From Bufo bufo (lineage: Eukaryota; Chordata; Amphibia; Anura; Bufonidae): a stretch of 64,000 nucleotides of DNA. Positions 37,761 to 50,500 of the stretch are shown piece by piece. Position 1 is the stretch's first letter; each line of letters opens with the position of its first letter. Position numbers and translations under genes: made by a program. Location of the stretch: the NCBI RefSeq assembly GCF_905171765.1, contig NC_053392.1, positions 33,534,192 to 33,598,191 on the forward strand, in the 5' to 3' direction. The notes beneath the pieces were generated by a model. It saw nothing but the letters and a program-made list of their open reading frames with translations. It was not told the DNA's origin and searched no databases.

Positions 37761-40239
37761 CCCCCTAGAGTGAGCTTTCTGCTCGGATTCAGTCACCAGG
37801 AGTGTAACGACGATAGCGCAGTTGCTGCTTCCGAAGTTGAAATTCAGCTCCGGGGCCGGCACCGCTGCTCCGAGTAGGATAGATGACTAGCCCTATCAGT
37901 CACCAGGCAGGCGGGCGCTTCTTCACCGGTGTGGACTGCCCCTCAGAGGTGAAGACCTCCTGCTAAGGAGACAAACTGATTCAATAGAATAGATTCGCCC
38001 ATCCCTAATTAACTCGCTTTAGTTTTACTTTTTATCTAATGACACAGAAATGGGTGGAAAAAGAACAATTGTGATGGTCGTACTCAGGAAGGATAGTGAC
38101 CATAGCTTTAAATATCTAAAAACCACTCAGTCATTGGTTTGAAATCAGAAACCTGAGTCTCACGAAAAGAAGAAGTGGACTCCTTAACCCTTTCTACCTC
38201 GGGCCAGTTTTCACCTTCCTGCCCAGGACATTTTTTGCAAATCTGTAAATTTGTCAATTTATGTGGTAATAACCATGGAACGCTTTTACTTATGTAAGCC
38301 ATTCAGAGATTGTTTTCTCGTGACACATTGTACTTCATGACAGTGGTAAATTTGAGTCAAAATATTTCATTTTTTTTTAAAAATACCAAATTTACCAAAA
38401 ATTAGCAATTTTCAAAATTTCAATTTCTCTGCTTTTAAAAAAGATAGTGTTACCTCCTAAAATAGTTATTACTTTACATTCCCCATATGTCTACTTCATG
38501 TAGTGATCATTTTGGGAATGCCATTTTATTTTTTGGGGACGTTAGAAGGCTTAGAAGCAAATCTTGAAATTTTTCAGAAAATTTGCAAAACCTACTTTTT
38601 AAGGACCAGTTCAGGTCTGAAGTCACTTTGTGAGGCTTACATAATAGAAACCACCCATGAATGGCGCCATTTTAGAAACTACACCCCTCAAGGTATTCAA
38701 AACTGATTTTACAAACTTTCTTAACCCTTTAGGTGTTCTACAAGAATTAAAGGAAAACGTAAATTAAATTTCAGAATTTCACTTTTTTTGGCAGATTTTT
38801 CATTTTAATAAAAAAAAAAATCTGCTAACAAAGCAAGGGTTAACAGCCAAACAAAACTCAATATTTATTGCCCTGATTCTGTAGTTTACAGAAACACCCC
38901 ATATGTGGTCGTAAACTGCTGTACGGGCACACGGCAGGGGACAAGGAAAGGAACGCCGTATGGTTTTTGGAAGGCAGATTTTGCTGGATTGGTTTTTAGA
39001 TGCCATGTCCCATTTGAAGCCCCCTGATGCACTCCTACAGTAGAAACTCCACAAAAATGACCCCATTTTGGAAACTAGGGGATAAAGTGGCAGTTTTATT
39101 GCTATTTTAGGGTACATATGATTTTTGGTTGCTCTATAATACACTTTTTGTGAGGCAAGGTAACAAATAATAGCTGTTGTGGATCAGTTTTAATTTTTTG
39201 TTATTTACAATGTTCATCTGACAGTTTAGACCATGTGGTATTTTTTATAAAGCAGGTTGTTACGGACGAGACAATACCAAAAATGAATACATAATAAAGC
39301 ATTTTTGGCAAAAAATTTTTTTTAGTGTCTCCATATTCTGAAAGCCATATATATATATTTTTTTTTTTGGGCGACTGTCTTATGTAGGGGCTAATTTTTT
39401 TTTGTATGGATGACGGTTAGATTGGTACTATTTTAGGGTGCATATGACTTTTTGATCGCTTGGCATTACACTTTTTGTGATGTGAGGTGACAAAAAATGG
39501 CTTTGATGTTTCTATTATAATTTTTTTTTTACGGTGTTTACCTGAGGGGTTAGGTCATGTGGTATTTTTATAGAGCAGGTCGTTACGGACGCGGCGGTAC
39601 CCAATATGTATACTTTTTATTTATTTATGTTTTACACAATATCATTTTTGAAACAAAAAATAAATAAAATGTTTTAGTGTCTCCATATTTTGAGAGCCAT
39701 AGTTTTTTTTATTTTTTGGGCGATTGTCTTAGGTAGGGTATCATTTTTGCAGGATGAGATGACCGTTTGAGTGGTACTATTTTAGGGTGCATATGACTTT
39801 TTGATCGCTTGCTATTACACTTTATGTGATGTAAGGTGACAAAAAAAAAATTTGCTTTTTTGACACCGTTTTTATTTTATCTTTTTTACAGTGTTCACCT
39901 GAGGGGTTAGGTCATGTGGTATATTTATACAGTAGGTTGTTATGGACGCGGCGATACCTAATATATATATATATACTTATTTTTTTACATTTAACACAAT
40001 AAAAGCATTTTTGAAACAAAAAACAAATCATGTTTTAGTGTATCCATAGTCTGAGAGCCATAGCTTTTTTATTTTTTGGGCAATTGTCTTAGGTAGGGGG
40101 CTCATTTTTTGCGGGATGAGGTGACGAGCAGTGTTCCCTCTAAGCCTTGGCGGCTGCTGAGCGGGGTCGGCTCAGAGCTGGGCACAGCGCCATTAAAGGT
40201 GGGCGATAGGAAAACCTAGGATAATTGTCACATCAAAGA

Positions 40240-41572
40240 GCATACTGTGTAACCCCTGTGCCATCCCGTACAATACAGTGTAACCCCTGCACCATGCTGT
40301 GTAATATACAGTATAATTCCTGCACCATGCTATACAGAATACATTATAATCCCTGCACCATGCCGTACAATATATAGTATAGTTAATACACCATGCTGTA
40401 CAATATACAGTATAACCCCTACACCATGCTGTGTAATATATATTATAATCCATACACCATGGTGTACAGTATACAGTATAATCCCTGCACCATGCAGTAC
40501 AGAATGCATTATAAAATCCCTGCCCCATGCCGTACGATATACAGTATAGTTCATACACCAGTGGGCTTATGCCTTTTGATCAAAATGTACCCTAATGCCT
40601 TTTGTACAGCATGTAGTATGGGGGGCCGTACACTTTATTATTGCACTGAGAATCGAGTTTAATTAGCTCTAAGCATAGCATTGTGGATGTGCGATCCAGT
40701 TCTGTTTCTCCCCTTGGTATGCACCATGCTGTACAATATACAGTATAATCCATACACCATGCTGTACAATATGCATTATAATCCATACACCATGCTGTAC
40801 AATATACAGTATAATCCATACACCATGCTGTACAATATGCATTATAATCCATACACCATTCTGTACAATATACATTATAAGCCCTGCACCATGCTGTACA
40901 ATATACACAATAACCCCACAGTGTAGGTGTTATACTGTATATTATACAGAATGGTGTATGGATTATAATGTATATTGTACAGCATGGTACAGGGCTTATA
41001 ATGTATATTGTACAGAATGGTACAGGGCTTATAATGTATATTGTACAGAATGGTACAGGGCTTATAATGTATATTGTACAGCATGGTGTATGGATTATAA
41101 TGCATATTGTACAGCATGGTGTATGGATTATACTGTATATTGTACAGCATGGTGTATGGATTATACTGTATATTGTACAGCATGGTGCAGGGATTATAAT
41201 GTATATTGTACAGCATGGTACAGGGCTTATAATGTATATTGTACAGAATGGTGTATGGATTATAATGCATATTGTACAGCATGGTGTATGGATTATACTG
41301 TATATTGTACAGCATGGTGCAGGGATTATAATGTATATTGTACAGCATGGTACAGGGCTTATAATGTATATTGTACAGCATGGTGCAGGGATTATAATGT
41401 ATATTGTACAGAATGGTGTATGGATTATAATGTATATTGTACAGCATGGTGCAGGGATTATAATGTATATTGTACAGCATGGTGCAGGGATTATAATGTA
41501 TATTGTACGGCATGGTGTATGGATTATACTGTAAATTGTACAGCATGGTACAGGGCATATAATGTATACTGT
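40240..41572. repeat. 33-bp minisatellite present in both orientations
   Basis: Units with ACCATGCTGTACAATATAC and GTATAATCC repeat every 33 bp in forward sense at about 40240-40560 and 40722-40915. They repeat in reverse complement at about 40925-41570. The opposed blocks form a long imperfect palindrome centred near 40920. Because 33 is a multiple of three, long open frames arise on both strands; none is a gene. Confidence 0.93.
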
Positions 41573-41639
41573 AGTCATCTATAGTGCTATTAGTTTTAGC
41601 ACGGTAATCTATAGCGCCATCACGCTGTTGTTCTTGGCA

Positions 41640-41940
41640 AGATTAAATTACATGGTAGATGGTAATGCTATAGGTGATGGCCCTGTGGATTAAGGTGATG
41701 GCCCTGTGGATTAAGGTGATATAGGTGATGGCACTGTATATGAAGGTGCTATAGGTGATGGCACTGTGGATGAGGGTGCTATAGGTGATGGCACTGTATA
41801 TAGGGTGCTATAGGTGATGGCACTGTAGATGATGGTGCTATAGGCGATGGCGCTGTAGATGAGGGTGCTATAGGTGATGGCGCTGTAGATGGGGGTGCTA
41901 TAGGTGATGGCACTGTAGATGAGGGTCCTTTAGGTAAGGG
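41640..41940. repeat. 30-bp minisatellite in the hAT element
   Basis: About nine units containing ATAGGTGATGGCACTGTA and a GATGAGGGTGCT half. Edges are more diverged than the middle. Confidence 0.88.
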
Positions 41941-43259
41941 CATCATAGCGGAGGGCAGCACCAGGAACCAAAAGGATGAAACAAGTGTAACCTGCTGTAA
42001 ATGTAACGCAGCCACAGCTGTGGACATGTTCGAGTGTATCAGCTAAACTAAATAACAAGAGTCTGTGAGAAGAAAAGCTAAGAAGTGTGAGGGGTTAATG
42101 TCTGACAACCCTTTGTTATCTGGGGTATCCCAGGGTATTATATTGCTGCAGTATGTGGGGTCCCAGACTCCCAGGGGGCCCCTGGACCCCAAGCCTCAGA
42201 TGGATACATTCCTGTGCAGTCTATTATGCCCTTTTGAAAACCCATGAGTTCAAATATCTTTGCTGAGCTTTTACCAATGGGTTACCCTGACAGTAAAACC
42301 ACTCTAACCTCAGGCTCTAAGATGACGCCGCTGACGTTACCTCGCCTGGCTGCTGCATGCTCAGTCCAGTCAGTCCTCCTCTCCTCTTCCGGTCAGAAAA
42401 ATGAGGAGCCGCAGCAGTAGAGCGGTAATATGTGTAGGCGGCGCCACGCTGAGCCACACAGGTCGCATCATCTTGAGTGTGGGCATTAGTGTAGGCATTT
42501 TGCCGGCGGCAGGGTGAGCGGGTGCTGAGCGGACATGAGCGGGGGCACAATAATTGCTGCGCGGTCACGCACCCGCGCAGCTTAGAGGGAACACTGGTGA
42601 CGAGTACTATTTTGGGGGGCATACACCTTTTTGGTCGCCTGGTGTTGGACTTTTAGTGATGTAATGTAACAAAAAATGTTTTTTTTAGCACAGTTTTTAT
42701 TTTTTGACGGTGTTCACCTGAGGGGTTGGTACAGATGCGGCGATACCTAAATAGGTCTACTTTTCCCTATTTTAAAAAAAAAATATTTTGTGAAAAGGAT
42801 GCTTTTTCCCCCCCTTGAAACTTAAAATTATTATTTTTTACTTTTTTCACAATTTTTTTGACCCACTCTGGGACTTCAACTTTTGGGGGTCTGATCCCCT
42901 TTACAATGCATGACAATACTTCTGTATGGTCATGCATTGGCTGTAAGTGTATTACCAATGTAATACACTTACAGCCTGCTTCCTGTGAGATCCAGGTATT
43001 TTTGCACATACAGCAGGGGTCCGGCTATCAGTGACTGCCTGACGCAGCTCCTGCACCCGCCCGATCAGCGCACCGTAATAGTACGGCGCTGGGCAGCAAG
43101 TCACATCCCGCTGCGCCGTACTATTACAGAGCTGGGTGGGAAGGGGTTAACATTTCCAAAAAGTGGAGTGGTGAACTGCCAAACTGGTGGCCGATTCTTC
43201 TTAGGAGGACATGTTCATGATCACATAAAGCAGAGCACCTAGTATCCAGTATCAGCACC

Positions 43260-43640
43260 TTCCCTTGCAGACGAGCGTGTCCTAGTGAAAACTGCGCGAT
43301 TTCGCAAGCAAGTTAATTCAGTTTTGTTTGCGATCGCATTCAGTTTTTACCGCACAGGTGAAATACGCATGGATGCAACCATCAGCGAAAAACGCATCGC
43401 ATTCGCACTTGCTTGCGATTTTCACGCAGCCCCATTCACTTCTATGGGGCCAGCGTTGCATAAAAAACGCAGAATATAGAACATGCTGCGATTTTCACAC
43501 AACGGACAAGTGATGCGTGAAAACGTTGCTCATGTGCACAGCCCCATTGAAATAAATGGGTCCGGATTCCGTGCAGGTACAACGCGTTGCACCAGAGCGG
43601 GAAAACTGGCTCGTGTGAAAGGGGCATAAGCCCAAAATGC
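43260..43640. repeat. Amphibian interspersed repeat, CG-rich family
   Basis: Contains GCGATCGCATTCAG, CCCATTCACTTCTATGGGGC, AACATGCTGCGATTTTCAC and CGTGTGAAAGGGGC, the style of repeats common in frog intergenic DNA. Internal inverted words suggest a foldback. No ORF of interest. Confidence 0.55.
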
Positions 43641-43649
43641 TCCAATTCT

Positions 43650-44050
43650 TTATATTCATGTTTTCTAGGAGCAGATCAGTGCACCGGAGCCTACAGCGAT
43701 CTACAGACACATCATCAGAAGCTGAGGCCACCACTTCTGCAACATGTGGCCTGTGTGTCCTGGAGAGGGGAAGCTGCATATTACCGCTAAAAATGTATTA
43801 CAACCACTACTGTGAAATTAATAAAATCTGTAAGAACATTGTTGTACTAATCTTCAATTACATGATGCCTTCTACTCTGGTCACATCCGAAGCTGCCTTT
43901 ACAATTCACCGTTCTCTACCTCCTGGCACTCTGCAGAGCATATAATGCATAGTGAGCGGTGTAGGGCATACATCAACCACTGCAATACCCTCCATTTCTA
44001 AATATACATGTGTCCAATACAGTGAAGTCGATGATCCGGGAACATTGATG
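43650..44050. other. Intergenic region between ADGRF3 and HADHB, unassigned
   Basis: About 400 bp without repeats or exons I can name. A last ADGRF3 tail exon could in principle be here or upstream, but no splice-framed sequence stands out. Confidence 0.4.
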
Positions 44051-44068
44051 CAAAAGTAATAAGGCGAT

Positions 44069-44087
44069 TTTATTTTTACATTTTATT
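44069..44087 (-). terminator. HADHB: Probable HADHB polyadenylation signals
   Basis: Two AATAAA hexamers on the - strand (44087-44082 and 44074-44069) lie about 390-410 bp after the HADHB stop codon. They imply a 3' UTR of roughly 0.4 kb. The region is AT-rich, so chance occurrence is possible. Confidence 0.45.
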
Positions 44088-44476
44088 TTACTTTTTTTTT
44101 ATTAATTCTTGTAAAATTTGGCTTCACTAAACTCTCTCAGACTTTACCTCTCAGTCACTGAAGTGTTTTTTTCAGATTTTCTTTTGACAACCCCTGAAAG
44201 CCTCAGCTAGTTCATGGTCTGCACACCCATAAGTGCCGTGTCCTCACTAAGAAAGCAGGGAACCGCCATGGGCCCCTGCGGAACCCCAAGTGCAGTAAGT
44301 AACAAAAGAGGCAGAGGGGGGAGCCGTGTGCACAGCACAAATCACTCGCTTGTTACCACATCTGCATACAAGGCAACTAAGAAATTATTTACAGTGCTGC
44401 AAAATGGGCAGGAGACATTCATTGTTAATAGTGCATAGCTCTGGCGTTTCCGATGAGACCGTTACCGAGGGTCGCG

Positions 44477-44512
44477 TTACTGGGGATAAGCCTCGACGAT
44501 CATCCCATGGCC
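44477..44512 (-). CDS. HADHB: HADHB exon 16 (C-terminus)
   Basis: Acceptor TATTTCAG, encodes [11 protein letters not shown] and stop TAA. Phase 0 in, 36 nt. Confidence 0.95.
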   Translation of the reverse strand, partial: GHGMIVEAYPQ

Positions 44513-47500
44513 CTGAAATAGGAAAAACAGAATAAAAACTAAGGAATAGTGTGCAAACACAAAAACACAAGTCTCATGATAAGTCCCTACTTGGTGGAAG
44601 GATGGCTCAATAGTGCTGACAAAGCGTCCGCCCCGGTGTGAGGAAACTAGTACGCATTCTGCAGATCGATCGCATGGCGGCCTACAAAGCCTCAGCATAT
44701 TTGACAGGTTGCGGCCGGATCTCCGCCGGCCCCTATTATAGTTTATGGAGCCGGACGGCAATCACGCAGTTTGCGGCAATGCCGGATCCTGCCGGAACGC
44801 TAGTGTGAAACTCCTAACGGACAGGACTCGGGAAGCTCTTTAATCGCCGCTCTCCAATCTGGCCAAGAAATAAAAGATCCTGAACACAGGTCACACTATA
44901 GGGTGTAAAAAAATAAATAAAATAGGTTTTCTAAACTAGACAACCCCTTTAAGGATGCCGACAACTGACTGTCCAAAATCGATAAGTGGGTTCCCCCTGA
45001 TCAGCACGGGCGGTATATTGAGGAGGTCTGTATAAGCGATACCTAGAACACAGGGGTTGCATGAAGGCTTGAGGACAGATGATGTCACTATCTGGAGGAA
45101 ATAAGTATATGGATAGTAGACAGGGTGGAGGGAGCGCCACTATATACTGGAGCAGACCACTGGAGGTCCAGTCATAACCACCACCACCCCCATAATTACA
45201 GCAGAGATGGAGGCGGCGCTCAGGGGACAGATCCGCGCCCAGGTCATATCAGGCTGTATACACAAGGCACATCCTCATCACAATGCAAATATGTGTGACA
45301 CACGAGACTTACCTACCCCCAGGGTCTTCTTCCTTACATATTGTGCAAGACACAACTGAGAGAAAACGTCGACCCACCTTCAAGACGTTTCCCCAGGTTT
45401 GCAGCATTAACCCTTTCCCACCCGGCAACATACACTTTGGCTGCTGTCACAGATGCCGCAGGAGCTGAGCGGGTGACGGCTGTATTACGTAGCCCACACC
45501 CCACCCTAATGACGAGGTTCACAGATAAATCTGACCCCAGCCGTCTAAACCTGGGGGGGGCTGCAGACCCCGGATCCCAAGTGGTTATACAGAGGAAGGG
45601 GCGTCAGGAGCCCCACAACATGACTGCAGAAGGCTTATGGCGGCCAGGGGCCTAACAAGTCTACAGGACGGCAATTACGGACAAGAATAGGCATTGCTAT
45701 CATGGGGAAGGATGTTCACAATCCGCAAAATGCGGGACGCACAGGGCTGGTATCTGTGCTTTGCGATCCACAATAAAAAATAAAAAAAGGATACAGTTGT
45801 GTGAATAAGCGCTTCAGCTGCAATATTGTGCACCAAGGCTGTTAAGTAGACAGCAGGAAAGACCCCACACTGCTTGTATAACCACCACAGCTGGTGATGG
45901 GCGGGGGGCAGATACTCCGACCCCTACTAATCGGACAGTGATGGCAGCGACATGCCGATCCTGGAAACCCCTTTAACGTTAATTCTTACGCTGACCTCTT
46001 CCCAGGCTAGGCGACGTCAGGTTCATCAGGAGTGGGCAACCTGCGGCGCTCTAGCTGTTGTGAAACTACAATTCCCAGCATGCACCATTTATTATTATGA
46101 CAGTCCTGAGAAGAGTAGAGCAAGTATGCATGCTGGGAGTTATAGTTTCACAACAGATGGAGGGCCGCAGTGCTAGGCGCAGCTCAAGTAAACGGACCTG
46201 GGTTCCAATACCATTCACAGCGCTGAGAGGGGGGCCGCAGCAGGGGGGACACACCCACAGCTCCGATACTGATGACCTTATCCTACATTGTACTCCAGGA
46301 ATATATATATACATATAAAGAAGAAAAAAAGGGGATGGCAGCACCGTCACAATGAAAATTAGAAAAAAGGGTGCACAGGCCCAGTGTGGATAAAAGCCAA
46401 TCCAACGAAATATGGAAGATGAAAAAGGGCAGCACTCCACTGGATAAAAAAAAAAAAAAAAAACTTTATTTACCCATAAGGCTGTAGCGACGTTTCGGCT
46501 CTTACACGTCGCTACAGCCTTATGGCTCCTGTGTAAGAGCCGAAACGTCGCTACAGCCTTATGGGTAAATAAAGTTTGTTTTATTTTTATCCAGTGGAGT
46601 GCTGCCCTTTTTCATCTTCTATATATATATATAGCCAGGACAGGTTATAGTACATGTGTCGGCTTGGGGTATGCACGACTTACCATTTTATGGACATGGC
46701 GATGCCCATTAGATTTTTTTTTTAAGGTAATATAAAAAAGGTGTTTGAAAGCAAAAGCAAAAAATACAATTCAAATTTTATTCTTGCTAACAAGCCCCTT
46801 GAAGTGGCGCTCCGCTGATTGCCGGTATATGCCATGTATTATGTCAGCTGCAGTACAACTGCCAGAGCGCCTATTACACCCTGACAAAGGCATCCGTACC
46901 TGGCAGGCCTGGGGGCCACTGATGGGTCCCTGGCTATCATGGTCACCTTGAAGGGATAAAAACTCCCGGCAGGAAGTGTATGGCACCTTAGAACGTCCGC
47001 TCTCAGGAACTACCTTCCTACCACGGCATGATTCTACAGTGCAGGGCAGGAGGGGGTTAAAGTGACCCTCTGGGGTCTCCTGTATGTGCAGCCATGTCCT
47101 CACCTGTCCTCCCGCTGCACACGCCGCCACCAGTCCATACTGTCCTCCTTCCTTCTTCAGCCGGTGGGTGGCAGCCATAACCAGGCGGCAGCCTGTGGCT
47201 CCAAATGGGTGCCCCAATGACAGCGAGCCGCCCCAAGAGTTAAACTTGTCCAGGGCGGGAGCGCCAACCTGACGAGAGAAGGCATATCAGCATTAGTGCC
47301 ACACCGGAGAAGTCCGATAATCAGGCGTTCTGCTCCCGGGGATCACATAGAAGGGGGCACCATGGATGTGTCTAGACGCCAGCGAATGCCCAACCTCCGC
47401 TCCAAAGGGCCCCGTTCTCGTGATCCCGGAGGTCAGACCCCCCCATAGGGAGCACCCCTTTAATACATTGGGCTCGGTCACCTTTGTCTTTCGTCCCATG

Positions 47501-50500
47501 TAGTTCTGCGCGAACCAGTCGGACTCCATTGCTTTCAGATTGGCGAGGATCTGGCCCTGTAGAGGAGAGGACACAGACTTATTAATCTGTCAGGGGGCTA
47601 TAGACATCGCCCCCACAATAGAACACCTCATCACGTCCACATCAGCTCCTGTCACCAACGTCCCGTCCCTTTAAAACCTTCTCTACTGGAAGAGTTTTGC
47701 ATCACGTTATCCTAAGCAAATGAAGAGCAGCCCCTGACCCGACCGCCCCCTCCCCCGATTTACCTACACAGAACGCTGCTTCCTATGGAAATCACTAGGT
47801 GGGGTCTACTCCATGTATTACGTATGGGTGTAGCCTGTGCTTCTCCTGCCAAACTACAACTCCCAGCATGCTCCAACAGAGAACACAGGTGAGGTAAACA
47901 CACCGTCCGCACTAATCTCTCTACTGTCCGGATCGTTTGCTACAATGTATCAGTGCAGTAACCTGTAACGGTCGGGCTGCCCTCGCTGATGATGGACAGC
48001 CATCTCTCCATTGCTTCCTGTTAGCCCTTTAACCCCTTAAAGAGCGGGCCCATTTAAAATTTTTGCATTTTCGATTTTCCCTCCCCATGTTCCAATAACC
48101 AGAACTTTTTAATTTTTCCGTTCACATAGCCATAGGAGGGCTTATTTTTTGAGGGACAAGATGCATTTTTTATTGGTACCATGTATTCTATTGGTCAACA
48201 AAAAAAATAAAAAATTGTGGGGAAAAATTGGAAAAAAAAAAAAAACCTGCAATTCTGTTAAGGTTTTTGTGGGTTTGACATCACTGTGCGCTAAAAACGA
48301 CAGAACGTCCTCAATACGATTCCAGCGATAACAAACTTATATAGTTTTTTTTTTGTTTTATTACTTTAAAAAAAAAAAAAACTATAAAAACCTTAGGGGA
48401 AAAAAATAAATATTTTCTTTGCATCAAGTTTTTCTGGAGTCATAACTTTTTTATATTTCTGCGCTTGTTTTTTGGAAAACGAACTGTAGTTTCTATTGTT
48501 ACCATTTTAGTCATATGCACGACTTTCTGATAAAAAAAATTCGGGGGGGGAGGGGTTTGGACAAGGTGACAAAAAAAATTGTATGCTTTTCAAGTTTTTT
48601 CCATTATGGCACTCACTTCACCGCACTGGAACATTAATATTTTAATAGCTCAGACATTTTCGGACGTGGTGATACACAACATGTTTATTTTTGTTGTTTA
48701 CATATTTTTATATGTAAAATAAGGGGGGGGGTGATTTAAACTTATATTATGTTTTTTTTTTTTTATTTAATAACTATTAGCCCTCTTAGGGCCTAGAACC
48801 TGGGATCTTATGATTCCTTGTGTTTTTTTTCACCCTAATAGATCTATTAGGGTGAATAGGATTTTGACGTGCTCCTTGCTGAGCTCTGCCTCATGCGCAG
48901 CTTAGCAGGAAGCTTACCATGGTAGGCCTGGGAACCTCCAGCAGCACCCAGGTTGTCATGGTAACCGATCAGAGCCCCTCTATTTCAATGTGGGGGCCTC
49001 CGATTGGAAGACCGCATCCCCCTGCCTTACCTCACAGATGTCGTGATGCGGCCTCTCGGGGGTTAAACCACAAGGTTCGCCGCGATCGCCATTCCATCCT
49101 TGCGGCCAGGTGCCTGCTGTATGATACAGCCGGCACACGCTGTGTATGGAGCAGGCTCACCGCAGCAGCCCACTCCAAACAATTGCAGCCACATAATGCT
49201 GCACATGGCGATTCTCCATTTTTTACTCCCTGCCTTCCCAGAGCCATACATCGACGTACGAGTTTTTTTTTTTTACAGAACAAGTTGTACTTTCTAATGG
49301 CACCCTCTAATTTTGCATAAGATGTAGTAGGAAGCTGGAAGAAAAAAAAATGGGACTGTGCCATAGTTTAATGGGTTTTGTTTTTACAGCGTTCCCTAAG
49401 TGTATATGACTTTTCTATCAATTTTTATAAACATTTTTGGGGAGGTGAAGCAATAAAAAAAAAAAGCTTAATTATTATTATTGCTATATTTTTTTTATTT
49501 TAAACTTTTATTTAAGGGGGCTTGAACATGCAATCATTAAATTACTTTCCCCACACACTAATGGAATTTAATACATAAAAGAATAGGAAATGCAGTATAT
49601 TCCAATGCAGTACTGCCACCTGCAGGCCTACATTGGAATATACCTGTGATAGGTGTAATAGCCTCATAAAGGCTCTGGCCTATCACCACCAAGGACTGTG
49701 CAGGAAATCTGTCTGGGTCCCGGGAGCGCAGCGTTCCCAGGCAAAGCCACTTCAAATTCCGTGGTCAAACTGAATGGGAATACATGGCGTACACTAAGGG
49801 TACATGCACACGTTCAGGATTCGTGTGCGGAGAATCCGCAAGTGTTCGCAGGCAAATCTGTGCGGTCAATCCGCATCAATTAATGCGGATTTGCATGCGG
49901 CTTTTACTAAGTGAATGAAGAAAATCCGGTCAGGAAAAAATAAAATAAATGGACATGCTGCAGATTTTAAAATCCACATCGTGTGCATTGAGAATTTCAA
50001 ATTCTGATAGAATACAATGTACATGACCTACGGTGTGGATTTTCCGCCCACAATCCTGATCGTGTGCATTCAGCCTGAGGGTAGGCGAATAGTTTGATAT
50101 TAACCCACGAGTGGTCCAGTAATGAAGTCCCTTAGTGTGCATCAGCAATTATTCCCTCTGAATCTGTGCTGGATCGGTCCCGATCGCCGACTACGTTACA
50201 CCGCAGCATGTGATTGGTCTGAGGTTACAACATATAGGTGACCACTTAGTCATGCTCCTTCACCTCGCAGCCACCAGTCTATATACACAGCTGAGTGGTA
50301 TCTTACAGCAAAGGCTTCATGGAACTCAAAGACGTCAATGTCAGCCAGGGTGAGGCCAGCCTTCTCCAGCACCTTGGGTGTAGCGTAGGTCGGGCTGAAA
50401 TATAAGAGGGGCAATCGTCATTAGACAGCAGGTTCCAGTGATACCCAACACTACATACTACAGCAGGTGCAATATCACAGCTCACCTGTAGAGGTCGCTA

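Larger units (their letters stand above)
40129..42596. mobile_element. hAT element with 8-bp TSD nested in the piggyBac element
   Basis: Termini CAGTGTTCCCTCTAAGC at 40129 and GCTTAGAGGGAACACTG ending 42596 are perfect inverted repeats. They are flanked by the 8-bp duplication GTGACGAG (40121-40128, 42597-42604). Most of the interior is minisatellite, so it is non-autonomous. The 42300-42590 part is GC-rich and promoter-like. No transposase remnant is recognisable. Confidence 0.95.
38188..43146. mobile_element. Non-autonomous piggyBac element, ~5 kb
   Basis: Flanked by TTAA (38184-38187 and 43147-43150), with ends CCCTTTCTACC and GGGTGGGAAGGGG (imperfect inverted repeats). It has no transposase. 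Its left part is homologous to the autonomous element at 16.7-17.0 kb (TTACATTCCCCATATGTCTACTTCATG and GACCAGTTCAGGT are in the same order). Repeated modules with GGTCATGTGGTATTTTTATA and GCATATGACTTTTTGATCGC occur three times. It contains a hAT insertion at 40129-42596. Confidence 0.82.

Noticed and set aside
40592..41584. Open frames up to 328 codons on both strands
   Set aside because: A product of the 33-bp period of an inverted minisatellite; low-complexity Tyr/Cys/Ile repeats with no support as a protein.
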